From positions 2,620,907 through 2,684,906 of the forward strand of contig NZ_CP096270.1 in NCBI RefSeq assembly GCF_023204835.1: a DNA stretch of 64,000 nt, given 5' to 3'. Below are positions 45,148 to 54,296 of the stretch, piece by piece. This DNA is from Salinarchaeum laminariae (GTDB lineage: Archaea; Halobacteriota; Halobacteria; Halobacteriales; Salinarchaeaceae). Below the pieces are notes generated by a model, which saw only the letters and a program-made list of their open reading frames with translations, had not been told where the DNA came from and ran no database searches. Position numbers and translations under genes: made by a program. Every line of letters begins with the position of its first letter. Within the stretch, counting starts at the first letter, position 1.

Positions 45148-45236
45148 CTGGGTTATATCGTCGAATTCACGGGGCGCTCATCCGGATCGAACGATCGCCG
45201 ATCGGCCATTTCGGAGGACCGGAATCGGCCGTTCCA

Positions 45237-48200
45237 TCAGTCGTCCTCGCGTCCCGAGGGGGAACGTTCGGAAACGTCGCCCGGACCCGTGGCTGGTTCG
45301 TCGCCGATGTCCGTGGATTGTTCGTCGCCGATGTCCGTGGATTGTTCGTCGCCGATGCCTGTGGATTGTCCGTCGCCGATGTTCGCGGCCGGCTCGTCAC
45401 CGTGGACGCCGGGAGTATCGTCACGATCGACGTCGAACAGATCGTTTGCGATGTCTTCGTAGCCCGTCGTTCGCAGTCCGTGGTCAAGACGGATGGCGTA
45501 GTCGCCGGCGTCTGTGGCGGTGGCCGACGTGAGCGTGTCGGCGGCTTTCGAAACCGTCCGTTCGAACGTGTCAGTACCCGAGAGCAGGTCCGCCTGACCC
45601 GCATCCTCGATCGAGGCGTTCACGGAGCGGATACACGCTTCGATCCGCATTCGTGGACCGTGTTGTTTGGCGCCCTCAACGAGAACGCCGGCGTAGAGGC
45701 GCTCCAGAAAGGCCGCCGAATCGTCGACGTCCGGGTCGGCCGCGTACGCGCGGACCGTCGCATCGAGCCGTCGGCCCCACTCCTGGGCATCGGTCATGGC
45801 TGCGTGAGCGAGCGGTTGGCTGTATACGCCGGCGACGAACTCGCTCGGCCGCTCAGGAGCCTCCTCCGTCGCGGTCGCAGTGATCGCCGCGCTACTGACA
45901 TCGAACCACTCTGTGGCCTCCGAGACGTCGGAGTGCGTTCGAACAGCCCCCGTGAGTGCCTCACCATAGATCAGCTCGTAGATGGCTGCTTGCTCACAGT
46001 CGATCCACTCGAGCGATACCACGCCGTCGAGAACGTCTCGAACCTCTGTCACGCCGAACCGAACCTCCTCTGTCGGTCCGTCGGCGACAGCTGCGAGTGC
46101 GCCGCCGCCGACCGAAGCTACGTAGCCCTCCGGCGGCAGGGGGTTGTCTGAGGCCCTGGCAGCCGCCGTGATCGTGGACAGGACCGCTTCGATGAGTCGA
46201 TCGTACGTCCGTTCACCGACGTCGGCCCGCCTCACTACGGCGGACAGGATCTGCGCGTCAGTCGACGCGAACGCGTCGAACCACTCCGATTTCTGCTGGT
46301 CGGCGATAGACTCGCGACTGGTCCGCAACGTCTGCTGGAGCGCTTCGATCCACTCCTGCGTTCGTGTCGGTTCCCCATCGGCTGCCCAGGAAATGGCTGC
46401 ACCACCGTAAACGTCCGTGAGAAACTGAACCTGATCGGTGACCGCCGCAGATGACGTCGCTCGCGTTTCGATCAGTCCGGTGATTCCGTCGTACCAGGTG
46501 TGCTCCTCGCGGGGAGTCACGCCGTCGGTGGAATCTGCCCACCGATCGGACGCGGGATCGAAGCCCAGGAGGCGTGAAGACAGCGCGTCGGAGTAGAGCT
46601 CCGTGAGATACTGGGTCGACTCGTCGGGGGAGAGATCGGAATCGATTCCTCTGGACACCGACCCTTCGTACAGTTCCATCCAGTTTTCGAAGCCGAGGGA
46701 GTCCTCGAACCCGATCGTGTCGCGGCCGTAGGGATAGCTGCTAACGGCGTCCGGGGCAGTGACCTCGACGTTGCCGAAGGCAGCTAGCCCAGTCGAGTGG
46801 AGCGCTGCCCGGGCATCCAGGGTGCTCTCGAAGACGTCCGCCCCCGCGAGCCCATCGACGAGCCGGTGACAGTCGTCGAAGAATCGTTCTGCCTGGTCGA
46901 GGTCACCCGAGTGGACGACGGTTTGGACTGTGTGGCCGTACACGTCGCGGACGAACGCCTCGGGCTCTTCGAGCCCCACTGCGCTCGCCGTCTCGCCCAC
47001 GCGGCTGCCGACAGCCTCGAAGAACGGACCGAGCTCCTCGTCCGGACAGTCGTGTTTGAAGACCATCTGGCCGAGCGCCGTAACGTAGAATTCCGTCAGC
47101 AGTAACCGCTGATTGTCCGGGGAAGAGACGTCCTGAACCGCGTCTCTGGCTCGAGAGTCGAGATCGTCGATCCAGACCGAGGGCTCATCGTCCGGCCCCT
47201 CGACCCCCGCAACTGCCCCCAGCATCGACGCGAAACTCTTGCCGAGGACTGTCGCCATGTCGTGCTCGTTGGGACCCATTGCGTGCTGCCGAACGCGAGA
47301 GACGACCGTCGAGATGCCGCCGTTGGCCGCCATGGGATCCGCAGCTCGATCGACGATTCGAGCGACCGCATTTCCATACACCAAATAGCGCGGGAACTCC
47401 CAACCGTCTTCGATCGAGGTGTGGAGGGCCTCGTCGACACACCCGACAGCGCCGTGGCTCACTCGCGACCCGTCCGGCGGCTGGGCGAGCCTCGCCAGTG
47501 CGCCACTGAATGCGGTGACAAACGGCTCCAGATCGCCACCCACGGGCTCACGCCCGGGATGGGCGATGGACTGATTCGTACCCTCCAGTACGTCGGTAGC
47601 GACCGCGCGAATCCACTCGTCAGTTCTCGGATTCGCCAGCGCCACGGCTGCCATCGCAGCGCCGATGACGTCGCCATGATAGAGGACCGCCGCGTCGGTG
47701 TCAGCAGTTCGGTACTTTCCGACACCGACGACGAGGTCGTCGAGGTACGAGAGCCACGTTTTGGCTGCCGCCGGACCGTGGGTCGTCGAGATATCGTCGA
47801 CGGCCTCGGCGACGACCGTCCCGAGGAACTCGGCGTCCATGGCGTGATCCGGAATCCCTGCAATCGCTGCCATCGTGCTCTGGTCGGTGACCGATTCGAC
47901 CTCGACAGCCCTGCCAAGCGGCGACTCGACCTCCTCCCAGCCGATCGCCTCTAAGAGTTCGCGAGCGATAACTGCGGGATCCCGGTCAGTGCCGCCAGTC
48001 GGCGGGCCCGGAGAGACCTCGACGTGGTCTGCCCAGGCAGTGAGTTCCCCGCAATCCGCGCGTTCGGCTACGTCCTCGAGGCGCTCTCGGTCGGTGTCGT
48101 CGCACAGCAACACCGCGCCCGCACACGTCCCATCGTCGACCCACTCCGAGAGTGCACGAACGCCGTCAGGACCGGAAATCTTCGTCGTTCCCCCGCCAAA

Positions 48201-49625
48201 TCTCGCGACGACGACGGTGTTCGGCGACGCTTCGATTGCCGCGCGAATACGATCGGGGTCGCTGAAGGTGGGGAGTTTGACGGTCGTCCCCCAGTCAGTG
48301 AGTTCCTCCGCGAGAGAGGCAGCGGCCTGGTACTTCCCGTTCGATTTCGGCCCGGAGACGACCACCAGCCCACCGTCGAGCGCCTGGAGCAGATCCACGT
48401 CGTCGAGGAGATCGCGCCACCCCGGATCCGTCTCGTCGTCTGACCCGTCCGGCATCTGTACCCAGTCTGGCAACTCGCGCTCGTCTGCCGCCTCGCGCAG
48501 TGCGTGAGAGCCGTCCCAGTGCCAGCCACCGACGAGCGGTGTCGAGCCGTATTCGTCCGGTTCGATCGTACGTGCTTCGAGCGATCCTGCTGCCACGTCG
48601 AGCGCGTCTACTGCCTGCCCGACGCCGTCACGAGCCACGTCGAGAACCGAATCAACGTCAGCCGACGACGAGAGACGATCCTTGATCTGGGACCGTGCGG
48701 GGTCTGCGGCAAAGACCCGAAGCGGGACGGTCGTCCCGGGCGGGAGATCCAGAGCGGTTTCCAGCGCATCGGCAGTTGTGGGGACGACCTGATACCGAGC
48801 GAGGCTGTCGAGCCAGTCGGCGTCCTCGTCCAGCCCGATAGCGACCATCGCGGCGGCAACGAGGACCGCTGGGGAGGTCTCGCTTGGGAACTGCCCGAAG
48901 AAGCTCCCGCTCGGGACCAGGTCGGAGACCCGATCCTCGAACGCTCCGGAGACCGGTCCTATCGAGGTCTCAGTGTCGCCGAAGATCTCTCTGACGGCAC
49001 TGGGAAACAGGACCGCCTCGTCGTCGAACTTCGAGAGGGAGAGAAATGCCCTCGGCGTGACGGTTGTCGGGTACCACCCCAGCTGTCGTTGGAGGTCTGG
49101 ATTCTGGAAGTGGTAGGCAGGATATCTGGCCTGGTTCAGGGCAGTCGATAGGTCGTCGTCCCGAAGCGCCGGCGATCCTCGCGAGTTGATGCGATCCCGG
49201 ACTGCGTCGATTGCAGCCGTCGCGGCCGTCGGAGAGTTCCGGACGAGCACCACGGAATCGACTGTTTCGACGAATCCGCCGGAAATGCCGATCTCGCTCC
49301 CACAGAGCCAATCGAAACTCCGTGGATGGGCGAGGAGCACTGCACCACCCGCCCTGGAAAACAACGATCGCTCGCCGCGTTCGTCACAGTAGTCCGAAGG
49401 GTGTTCGTCCTCGAGATCCATGACCGCCGAGACGAAGTCGGCCACGATCACATGCGTCTCGTCGTCGACCTCGACTGTCTCGGACAGTTGGTCGATAGGC
49501 TGCCCGAGAGGCTCCAGGCGTTGTGCAGTTCCAATGGCAGGTGCACCGAGCACGAGTGTAACCTCGCCCGGTTCGACAGCCGCTGCCAGTTCGTCGGGTG
49601 AGAGTTCCTGTATGGTCACGTCCAT
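45237..49625 (-). CDS. Giant protein with degenerate P-loop and helical repeats
   Basis: This 1462-residue protein is of a kind I do not recognise. Residues about 1-150 form strands and helices around LVLGAPAIGTAQ, a possible relic nucleotide site. Residues 418-570 look like a P-loop domain: VVVSGPKSNGKYQAA (Gly-x4-Gly-Lys, then Tyr for Ser/Thr), TVVVARFGGG, GAVLLCDDTD. From about 600 on, a hallmark recurs every 70-100 residues (FLTEFYVTALGQM, FVRDVYGHTVQTV, YLTELYSDALSSR, FLTDVYGGAAISW, FVAGVYSQPLAHA, FLERLYAGVLVEG), indicating an alpha solenoid. The tail is acidic with tandem DEQSTDIG repeats. No membrane segment. It resembles STAND-type NTPases in layout only. Confidence 0.6.
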   Translation of the reverse strand: MDVTIQELSPDELAAAVEPGEVTLVLGAPAIGTAQRLEPLGQPIDQLSETVEVDDETHVIVADFVSAVMDLEDEHPSDYCDERGERSLFSRAGGAVLLAHPRSFDWLCGSEIGISGGFVETVDSVVLVRNSPTAATAAIDAVRDRINSRGSPALRDDDLSTALNQARYPAYHFQNPDLQRQLGWYPTTVTPRAFLSLSKFDDEAVLFPSAVREIFGDTETSIGPVSGAFEDRVSDLVPSGSFFGQFPSETSPAVLVAAAMVAIGLDEDADWLDSLARYQVVPTTADALETALDLPPGTTVPLRVFAADPARSQIKDRLSSSADVDSVLDVARDGVGQAVDALDVAAGSLEARTIEPDEYGSTPLVGGWHWDGSHALREAADERELPDWVQMPDGSDDETDPGWRDLLDDVDLLQALDGGLVVVSGPKSNGKYQAAASLAEELTDWGTTVKLPTFSDPDRIRAAIEASPNTVVVARFGGGTTKISGPDGVRALSEWVDDGTCAGAVLLCDDTDRERLEDVAERADCGELTAWADHVEVSPGPPTGGTDRDPAVIARELLEAIGWEEVESPLGRAVEVESVTDQSTMAAIAGIPDHAMDAEFLGTVVAEAVDDISTTHGPAAAKTWLSYLDDLVVGVGKYRTADTDAAVLYHGDVIGAAMAAVALANPRTDEWIRAVATDVLEGTNQSIAHPGREPVGGDLEPFVTAFSGALARLAQPPDGSRVSHGAVGCVDEALHTSIEDGWEFPRYLVYGNAVARIVDRAADPMAANGGISTVVSRVRQHAMGPNEHDMATVLGKSFASMLGAVAGVEGPDDEPSVWIDDLDSRARDAVQDVSSPDNQRLLLTEFYVTALGQMVFKHDCPDEELGPFFEAVGSRVGETASAVGLEEPEAFVRDVYGHTVQTVVHSGDLDQAERFFDDCHRLVDGLAGADVFESTLDARAALHSTGLAAFGNVEVTAPDAVSSYPYGRDTIGFEDSLGFENWMELYEGSVSRGIDSDLSPDESTQYLTELYSDALSSRLLGFDPASDRWADSTDGVTPREEHTWYDGITGLIETRATSSAAVTDQVQFLTDVYGGAAISWAADGEPTRTQEWIEALQQTLRTSRESIADQQKSEWFDAFASTDAQILSAVVRRADVGERTYDRLIEAVLSTITAAARASDNPLPPEGYVASVGGGALAAVADGPTEEVRFGVTEVRDVLDGVVSLEWIDCEQAAIYELIYGEALTGAVRTHSDVSEATEWFDVSSAAITATATEEAPERPSEFVAGVYSQPLAHAAMTDAQEWGRRLDATVRAYAADPDVDDSAAFLERLYAGVLVEGAKQHGPRMRIEACIRSVNASIEDAGQADLLSGTDTFERTVSKAADTLTSATATDAGDYAIRLDHGLRTTGYEDIANDLFDVDRDDTPGVHGDEPAANIGDGQSTGIGDEQSTDIGDEQSTDIGDEPATGPGDVSERSPSGREDD
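45298..45393 (-). repeat. 24-bp tandem repeat inside the giant gene
   Basis: Four head-to-tail units of 24 bp start at 45298, 45322, 45346 and 45370; the first two are identical and the others drift. They encode eight-residue units of the type DEQSTDIG in the C-terminal tail. Repeat number is likely variable among strains. Confidence 0.85.
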
Positions 49626-49877
49626 CGTTCACTGTAACCGCTCCGTCGACGCTTCTCCGGTAGGAGCTGACAACGGCGGTCGGTTACTGAGGGCTTTGAT
49701 AACGAAAAATAAAATAGTTCCTACACCGCCTCGGGACGAGGGCATCGACCTGCTGGGACGGTCTATCGGCCACTCTGGCCGTTCTCGATCGTCCGGCATG
49801 ACTGGCGTACTGTGCGATTCGGTGCTCCAATCACGCGCGGCCGACTGTCGTGGCCCGTGGCCGCACCAACTCGCGGC
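49626..49877. promoter_or_regulatory. Upstream region of giant gene
   Basis: An A-rich stretch (about 49697-49725, with GATAACGAAAAATAAAATAG) lies 70-100 bp upstream of the leftward start and probably contains its promoter. The remainder is the 3' flank of the aminotransferase gene, with no gene seen. Confidence 0.45.
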
Positions 49878-51023
49878 TCAGATGGCCCGGGTCGCCTCGC
49901 GCATGACGTCCAGCGCGTCTTCGAGCTCCTCCATCCCGGTCGCGTAGCTGATCCTGGCGTAGCCCGCACCGCGCTCGCCGAAGGCGTCGCCGGGTACGAC
50001 GACGACGCCACGATCGATCACCTCGTCGACCCAGCCATCGGGAACCTTCGGCATCGCGTAGAAGGCGCCTTCTGGCGTCGGGACCTCCAGGCCCATGTCG
50101 GTCAGCTCGTCGAGGACGAGATCCCTGCGCTCCTCGAAGGCAGACACCATCTTGTCGACGGGCTCGCGCGGGCCAGTGAGCGCCGCTTCGGCCGCGTACT
50201 GGGACGGCGCGCTCGCACACGCCTGTCCGTACTGGTGGACCCGAAGCATGCGCTCGATCCGACGGTTGCTGCCGGTGACCCAGCCGAGACGCCAGCCAGT
50301 CATCGAGTAGGTTTTCGAGCACGCGGAAATCGCGACGACGTTGTCGGTCTCGGCGTACTTCAGCGGGGAGTGATGTTCGCCGTCGAAGACGATGTGCTCG
50401 TAGACTTCGTCGGAGATACAGAGCACGTCGTGCTCGTCGGCGATCCGAGCGAACTCGCGCATGTCTGCCTCTGACTGAACCGCACCGGTGGGGTTCGCTG
50501 GGCTGTTGACGACGAACGCGGCGGTATCCTCGGTGATGGCCTCCTCGACGGTCGCCGGATCGAGCGTCAGATCGTCCCGGAGGGCCAGCGGCGTGGGCGT
50601 TCCGCCGGCGATCCGCGTCAGCGCGTCGTAGGAGACGAAACCTGGATCGGGAAACAGGACGGTCTCGCCGGGATCGACGTGGGCCTCGAGCGCGATGTGG
50701 AGCGCTTCGGAGCCGCCGGCGGTTGCGATGACGTGCTCGGGATCGACGTCGATGCCCCAGTCCACGTCGTAGCGGTGCGCGATAGCTTCACGGAGTGACA
50801 GCGTTCCCTTGTTCGAGGTGTAGGCGTCCGCGACGCCCTCATTGATGGCTTCACAGGCCGCGTCACGGGCGTGGCTCGGCGTCGGAAAGTCCGGCTGACC
50901 CAGCCCGAGATTGATGGCGTCGTCCCCTGCCGCCTCGAAGACCTCCCGAATCCCGCTGATCGACACCTGTTCGACCCGCTCGGAGAACTCCGTCATATCC
51001 AGAGGGGCGTCCGGAACCCGCAT
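49878..51023 (-). CDS. Class I/II PLP-dependent aminotransferase
   Basis: This 381-residue protein starts at the ATG giving MRVPDAPLDMTEFSERV. Fold-type I motifs: NLGLGQPDFPTP, FVVNSPANPTGAV, CISDEVYEHIVF, SACSKTYSMTGWRLGW with the PLP lysine, and the substrate Arg in YARISYATG. It belongs to the aspartate/aromatic aminotransferase group (AspC-like). It converts an amino acid and 2-oxoglutarate; specificity is open. Confidence 0.9.
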   Translation of the reverse strand: MRVPDAPLDMTEFSERVEQVSISGIREVFEAAGDDAINLGLGQPDFPTPSHARDAACEAINEGVADAYTSNKGTLSLREAIAHRYDVDWGIDVDPEHVIATAGGSEALHIALEAHVDPGETVLFPDPGFVSYDALTRIAGGTPTPLALRDDLTLDPATVEEAITEDTAAFVVNSPANPTGAVQSEADMREFARIADEHDVLCISDEVYEHIVFDGEHHSPLKYAETDNVVAISACSKTYSMTGWRLGWVTGSNRRIERMLRVHQYGQACASAPSQYAAEAALTGPREPVDKMVSAFEERRDLVLDELTDMGLEVPTPEGAFYAMPKVPDGWVDEVIDRGVVVVPGDAFGERGAGYARISYATGMEELEDALDVMREATRAI

Positions 51024-51057
51024 ACCTCTTACGGAGGGGTACGTCGCGACGTCGGAC

Positions 51058-52272
51058 TCAGTCGGCGGGTGTGCTGGCATCGACGGCGCCGTCGCCAGTC
51101 CGCTCGGCAGATGTCAGGTAACACTGCGGGTCCGGCGCGAACGGATCGTCGTTCGCCGCGAGAGCGCGGAGCCTGGAGCCACCCCGACAGATCGTCTGGT
51201 AGCGACAGCTCGCACAGCGGCCGGTGAGATGCTGCTCGCGCTCGCGTAGCGCCGCGACGAGCGGGTTCGTCTCGTCGCTCCAGATATCCCCGAAGGAGCG
51301 ATCACGAACGTTGCCGAGGCTGTAGGACTGCCAGAACTGCGTGGGATGGACGTTCCCTTGATAATCGACGTCGGCGACGCGTTCGGCGGTCGGATCGCCA
51401 CCGTTGCGCTCGAGATACTGGTAGATCCGGTCGGCCGCAGCGTCGCTCAGTTCGGCTCTGGCGTATTCGACGAGGTACGCTGCGTCTGCGTAGTTCCCGA
51501 CCAGTAGCGTCTCGATCTCGTCACCGCGGTCGTGATACTCGCGAGTGAGATCACAGAGCGTACGAACCGCCTCCCGTTTTTTCGGTGGCGTGAGATCCAC
51601 GTCGGCGATCTCCGCCCCGCGACCGCCGTAGTCCAGATGGTAGAAACAGAACCGATCGACGCCCTCCTCGTGGAGCAGATCGACGACGGCCTCGAGATCC
51701 TCGGCGTTCTCGCTCGTGATCGTGTACCGAAGGCCGGTCTTGAGACCGGCGTCGAGGCAGGTCCGGATCCCACGGAGTGCGTCCTCGAAGGCGCCCTCTT
51801 TTCCGCGCATCTCGTCGTTGTGGGCCGGCATCCCGTCGACGGAGACCCCGGCGTAGGCGAGACCAGCGTCGCGGAGCGCGGTGACGCGCTCCTCCGTGAG
51901 GAGTGTGCCATTGGTGGAGAGCACCGGCCTGATCCCGAGGTCGGCAGCATAGGCGACCAGCTCCTCCAGATCGTCGCGGACGAGCGGTTCGCCGCCGGAG
52001 AAGAGCACGACCGGAACGTCGAACGCTGCGAGATCCTCGAGGAGTCCCTTCCCCTCTGCAGTGGACAGTTCGCCGGGCGCAGCGGCCTCCTCGGCACCGG
52101 CGTAGCAGTGCGAGCAGTGGAGATTACACTGTTTCGTCAGGTTCCAGACGACGACGGGGCGGTCCTGTTTGTCCTCGCGAATCTGGGGCTTGCTCGACTC
52201 TCCCGCGGCGTCGTAGCGGAGACCGTCTCCCTCTGCATCGCCGCCACAGAGCAGTTTACTGATCGAGATCAT
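51058..52272 (-). CDS. ahbC: AhbC-like radical SAM/SPASM enzyme of haem biosynthesis
   Basis: This 404-residue protein has the N-terminal signature MISISKLLCGG with DGLRY, shared by AhbC and NirJ. It is followed by WNLTKQCNLHCSHCYAGAEE (4Fe-4S and SAM), LFSGGEPLVRDDL, and C-terminal SPASM cysteines (RCASCRYQTICRGGSR, then CYL). AhbC removes acetate side chains from 12,18-didecarboxysirohaem in the archaeal haem route. An AhbD-like gene lies divergently beyond a small partner gene. NirJ-type haem d1 activity is an alternative; no denitrification genes are nearby. Confidence 0.8.
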   Translation of the reverse strand: MISISKLLCGGDAEGDGLRYDAAGESSKPQIREDKQDRPVVVWNLTKQCNLHCSHCYAGAEEAAAPGELSTAEGKGLLEDLAAFDVPVVLFSGGEPLVRDDLEELVAYAADLGIRPVLSTNGTLLTEERVTALRDAGLAYAGVSVDGMPAHNDEMRGKEGAFEDALRGIRTCLDAGLKTGLRYTITSENAEDLEAVVDLLHEEGVDRFCFYHLDYGGRGAEIADVDLTPPKKREAVRTLCDLTREYHDRGDEIETLLVGNYADAAYLVEYARAELSDAAADRIYQYLERNGGDPTAERVADVDYQGNVHPTQFWQSYSLGNVRDRSFGDIWSDETNPLVAALREREQHLTGRCASCRYQTICRGGSRLRALAANDDPFAPDPQCYLTSAERTGDGAVDASTPAD

Positions 52273-52293
52273 GGAGTGTGGATCGGGGAAGGT

Positions 52294-52704
52294 TCAGAGT
52301 TCGGTGACGCGTGGTTCCTCGTCAGTCTCGCAGGTTGCGGTGTCGTCCTCGTCGACGACTGGCTGGTCCGTCGCCGATTCGGGATTTCGATCCTCCCGAT
52401 CACCGTTCCCAGCGGGATCGCTGTGCCCCGTTGGATGGGTCTCGTTCGTAGACTCGTCGTCCTCCGACAGATCGTGGGTCGAAAATCGGCGGACTTCGTC
52501 GGCCGGACAGACCCAGAGGTCGTCGGCGTACCACGCGAACAGACGACTTGCCTGCTCGCGTGCAGTTGCTGCATCCGGTGCGCTGACGCTCCCGACGTGA
52601 CGGAGCGGATCGTCGGCGTCGTCGCGAACGAACAGCTCCCATTCGCGGGTCGGATCGCCGCGTGGTTCCTCGCCGACGGCGCTTCGATCGGCAGTCTCGA
52701 CCAT
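52294..52704 (-). CDS. Radical-SAM partner protein with PaaB-like domain
   Basis: This 136-residue protein starts MVETADRSAVGEEPRGD. The core EWELFVRDDADDPLRHVGSV, then SAPDAATAREQASRLFAWYA and LWVCPADEVRRFSTHD, matches haloarchaeal Htur_1727-type proteins annotated as rSAM-partnered candidate RiPPs. The same core also resembles PaaB (WEVFVR...HVGSLHA...W.V), a structural subunit. The tail is acidic and disordered with one Cys. It is 21 bp upstream of the AhbC-like gene on the same strand, so they are co-transcribed. A scaffold role seems likelier than a peptide precursor. Confidence 0.72.
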   Translation of the reverse strand: MVETADRSAVGEEPRGDPTREWELFVRDDADDPLRHVGSVSAPDAATAREQASRLFAWYADDLWVCPADEVRRFSTHDLSEDDESTNETHPTGHSDPAGNGDREDRNPESATDQPVVDEDDTATCETDEEPRVTEL

Positions 52705-52800
52705 GACCGATCTTTCCGTCCGACCGCCAAAACCGACCCTCGCGTTCCCACTGGCTGAGAACAGCCGTCCGGCTCTTTTTCGATAGCTCCGAAGCAGGCA

Positions 52801-53976
52801 ATGCGCGGCGATTCCGCCGCGCCCTCTGCCATGCGCCCCACAGCCGTCGACACTGACCGGCGACCGTTCGTGTTGATCTGGGAGCTCACGCAAGCCTGCG
52901 AGCTGGCCTGCGATCACTGTCGTGCGGAGGCCCAGCCCGAGCGCCACCCAGACGAGCTGACCACCGCCGAGGGCAAACGGCTCCTCGACCAGGCGCGGAG
53001 CTTCGGCGAGAACCAGCTCGTCGTCCTCTCCGGGGGTGACCCGGCTGCACGGCCCGACCTCGTCGAGTTCGTCGAGTACGGGACCGACATCGGTCTCTCG
53101 ATGACGGTGACGCCGAGCGGCACGGCGTCGCTCACACGTGACGTCGTCGACGATCTCGCCGACGCCGGCGTCCGTCGCATCGCTCTGAGCATCGACGGCG
53201 GATTCGCACTGGAACACGATGCGTTCCGTGGCGAGGAGGGCAGCTTCGCTGCGACGCTGGAAGCAGCAGCCCATGCTCGCGACGCGGGCGTGCCGCTTCA
53301 GGTCAACACCACCGTCAGCGCGCGGACCGTCGACCAGCTCCCCGCAGTTCGTGAACTGGTCGCCGATCTCGGTGCGGCACTCTGGAGCGTCTTCTTCCTC
53401 GTTCCAGTCGGCCGCGGGGCGATGCTTGATCCCGTCTCACCCGAGCGAGCGGAGTCGGTCATGGAGTGGCTCCACGACGTTGCAAGCGAGGAACGGTTCG
53501 GCGTCAAAACGACCGAAGCGCCGCACTATCGACGCGTCGCGATGCAGCAGAATCGAGCAACAGCGGATGATTCTGGAAATAGGGCAGCGAGCACCGGTGG
53601 CGGTCCAGAGGGGCGAGGGAATTCCGAGCAGCGAAGCGGCCCCGACCGCCGAGGCGGTATCGTCGCCGGTGACGGCTTCGCCTTCGTCTCTCACACCGGT
53701 GAGGTCTATCCCTCCGGGTTCCTCCCCGAATCCGCGGGCACCGTCCCCGAGGAGTCCATCGTCGACGTCTACCGGGACGCCGACCTCTTCGAGCGACTGC
53801 GGGATCGCTCGGAGCTCACGGGAAAATGCGGTGCCTGCGAGTTCAAACACGTCTGTGGCGGCAGCCGCTCGCGGGCGTTCGCGACGACAGGCGATCCGTT
53901 CGCCGCCGATCCGCTCTGTTCCTACGTTCCGGAGGGCTACGACGGCCCCATGCCCGACGGAACGGCAGCAGATTAG
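52801..53976 (+). CDS. ahbD: AhbD-like radical SAM/SPASM protein (TIGR04053-like)
   Basis: This 391-residue protein starts at 52801 behind a CTTTTTCGAT box at about -27; an ATG 30 bp later is possible. LIWELTQACELACDHCRAEA binds the 4Fe-4S cluster and SAM; LVVLSGGDPAARPDL and FFLVPVGRG follow; SPASM cysteines are CGACEFKHVCGGSRSR and C in DPLCSYV. AhbD decarboxylates Fe-coproporphyrin III to haem b. A low-complexity Gly/Ser/Arg insertion near residues 250-290 is unusual. Divergent from the AhbC-like pair. Confidence 0.78.
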   Translation: MRGDSAAPSAMRPTAVDTDRRPFVLIWELTQACELACDHCRAEAQPERHPDELTTAEGKRLLDQARSFGENQLVVLSGGDPAARPDLVEFVEYGTDIGLSMTVTPSGTASLTRDVVDDLADAGVRRIALSIDGGFALEHDAFRGEEGSFAATLEAAAHARDAGVPLQVNTTVSARTVDQLPAVRELVADLGAALWSVFFLVPVGRGAMLDPVSPERAESVMEWLHDVASEERFGVKTTEAPHYRRVAMQQNRATADDSGNRAASTGGGPEGRGNSEQRSGPDRRGGIVAGDGFAFVSHTGEVYPSGFLPESAGTVPEESIVDVYRDADLFERLRDRSELTGKCGACEFKHVCGGSRSRAFATTGDPFAADPLCSYVPEGYDGPMPDGTAAD

Positions 53977-54003
53977 CGCTAGATTGCAGGGGTTCTCCGG
54001 GAT

Positions 54004-54296
54004 CTAGTCAACTACTAGGGAATGAGGATTGGAGCGTGGGAAGCACCTGAACAACAGGCAGCCACGGAAGCCCACTCCCGCTCGCTGGTGTACGCTCGCT
54101 GGACGATCCACCGGGGCGAAGACCATTCCCAGATCCACCGGGTGGGACTGGAAGGGGCCGACCGCTCGATCCTGCCCCGGCGACGCAAGCACCGCAAGGA
54201 GCGGAGCGACTGAGGAGCACAGCGAGCCGTGGTAGGTCGAGCGGGAGGGGGCTGTCGCGGCGTAAGCCGCGACGTCGGGAGATCTTTGATCTCCCG
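54004..54296. mobile_element. Palindrome-bounded segment, possible IS200/IS605-derived relic (PATE-like)
   Basis: A CTAGT/ACTAG hairpin (54004-54018) lies at one end. Two perfect hairpins lie at the other: GTCGCGGC-GTAA-GCCGCGAC (54254-54273, GNRA loop) and CGGGAGATC-TTT-GATCTCCCG (54276-54296). Short frames between them have no family match. Haloarchaea carry palindrome-associated non-autonomous elements derived from IS200/IS605, and a transposon-end or guide-RNA remnant would look like this. A standalone structured RNA is the alternative. Confidence 0.4.

Noticed and set aside
51058..52272. Assignment of this enzyme as haem d1 NirJ
   Set aside because: The N-terminus fits AhbC and NirJ alike, but there are no nitrite reductase or other d1 genes nearby and an AhbD-like partner is adjacent, so AhbC is preferred.
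54015..54235. Short plus- and minus-strand frames inside the palindromic segment
   Set aside because: Three overlapping frames of similar length without family motifs or plausible starts; more likely non-coding or relic DNA.
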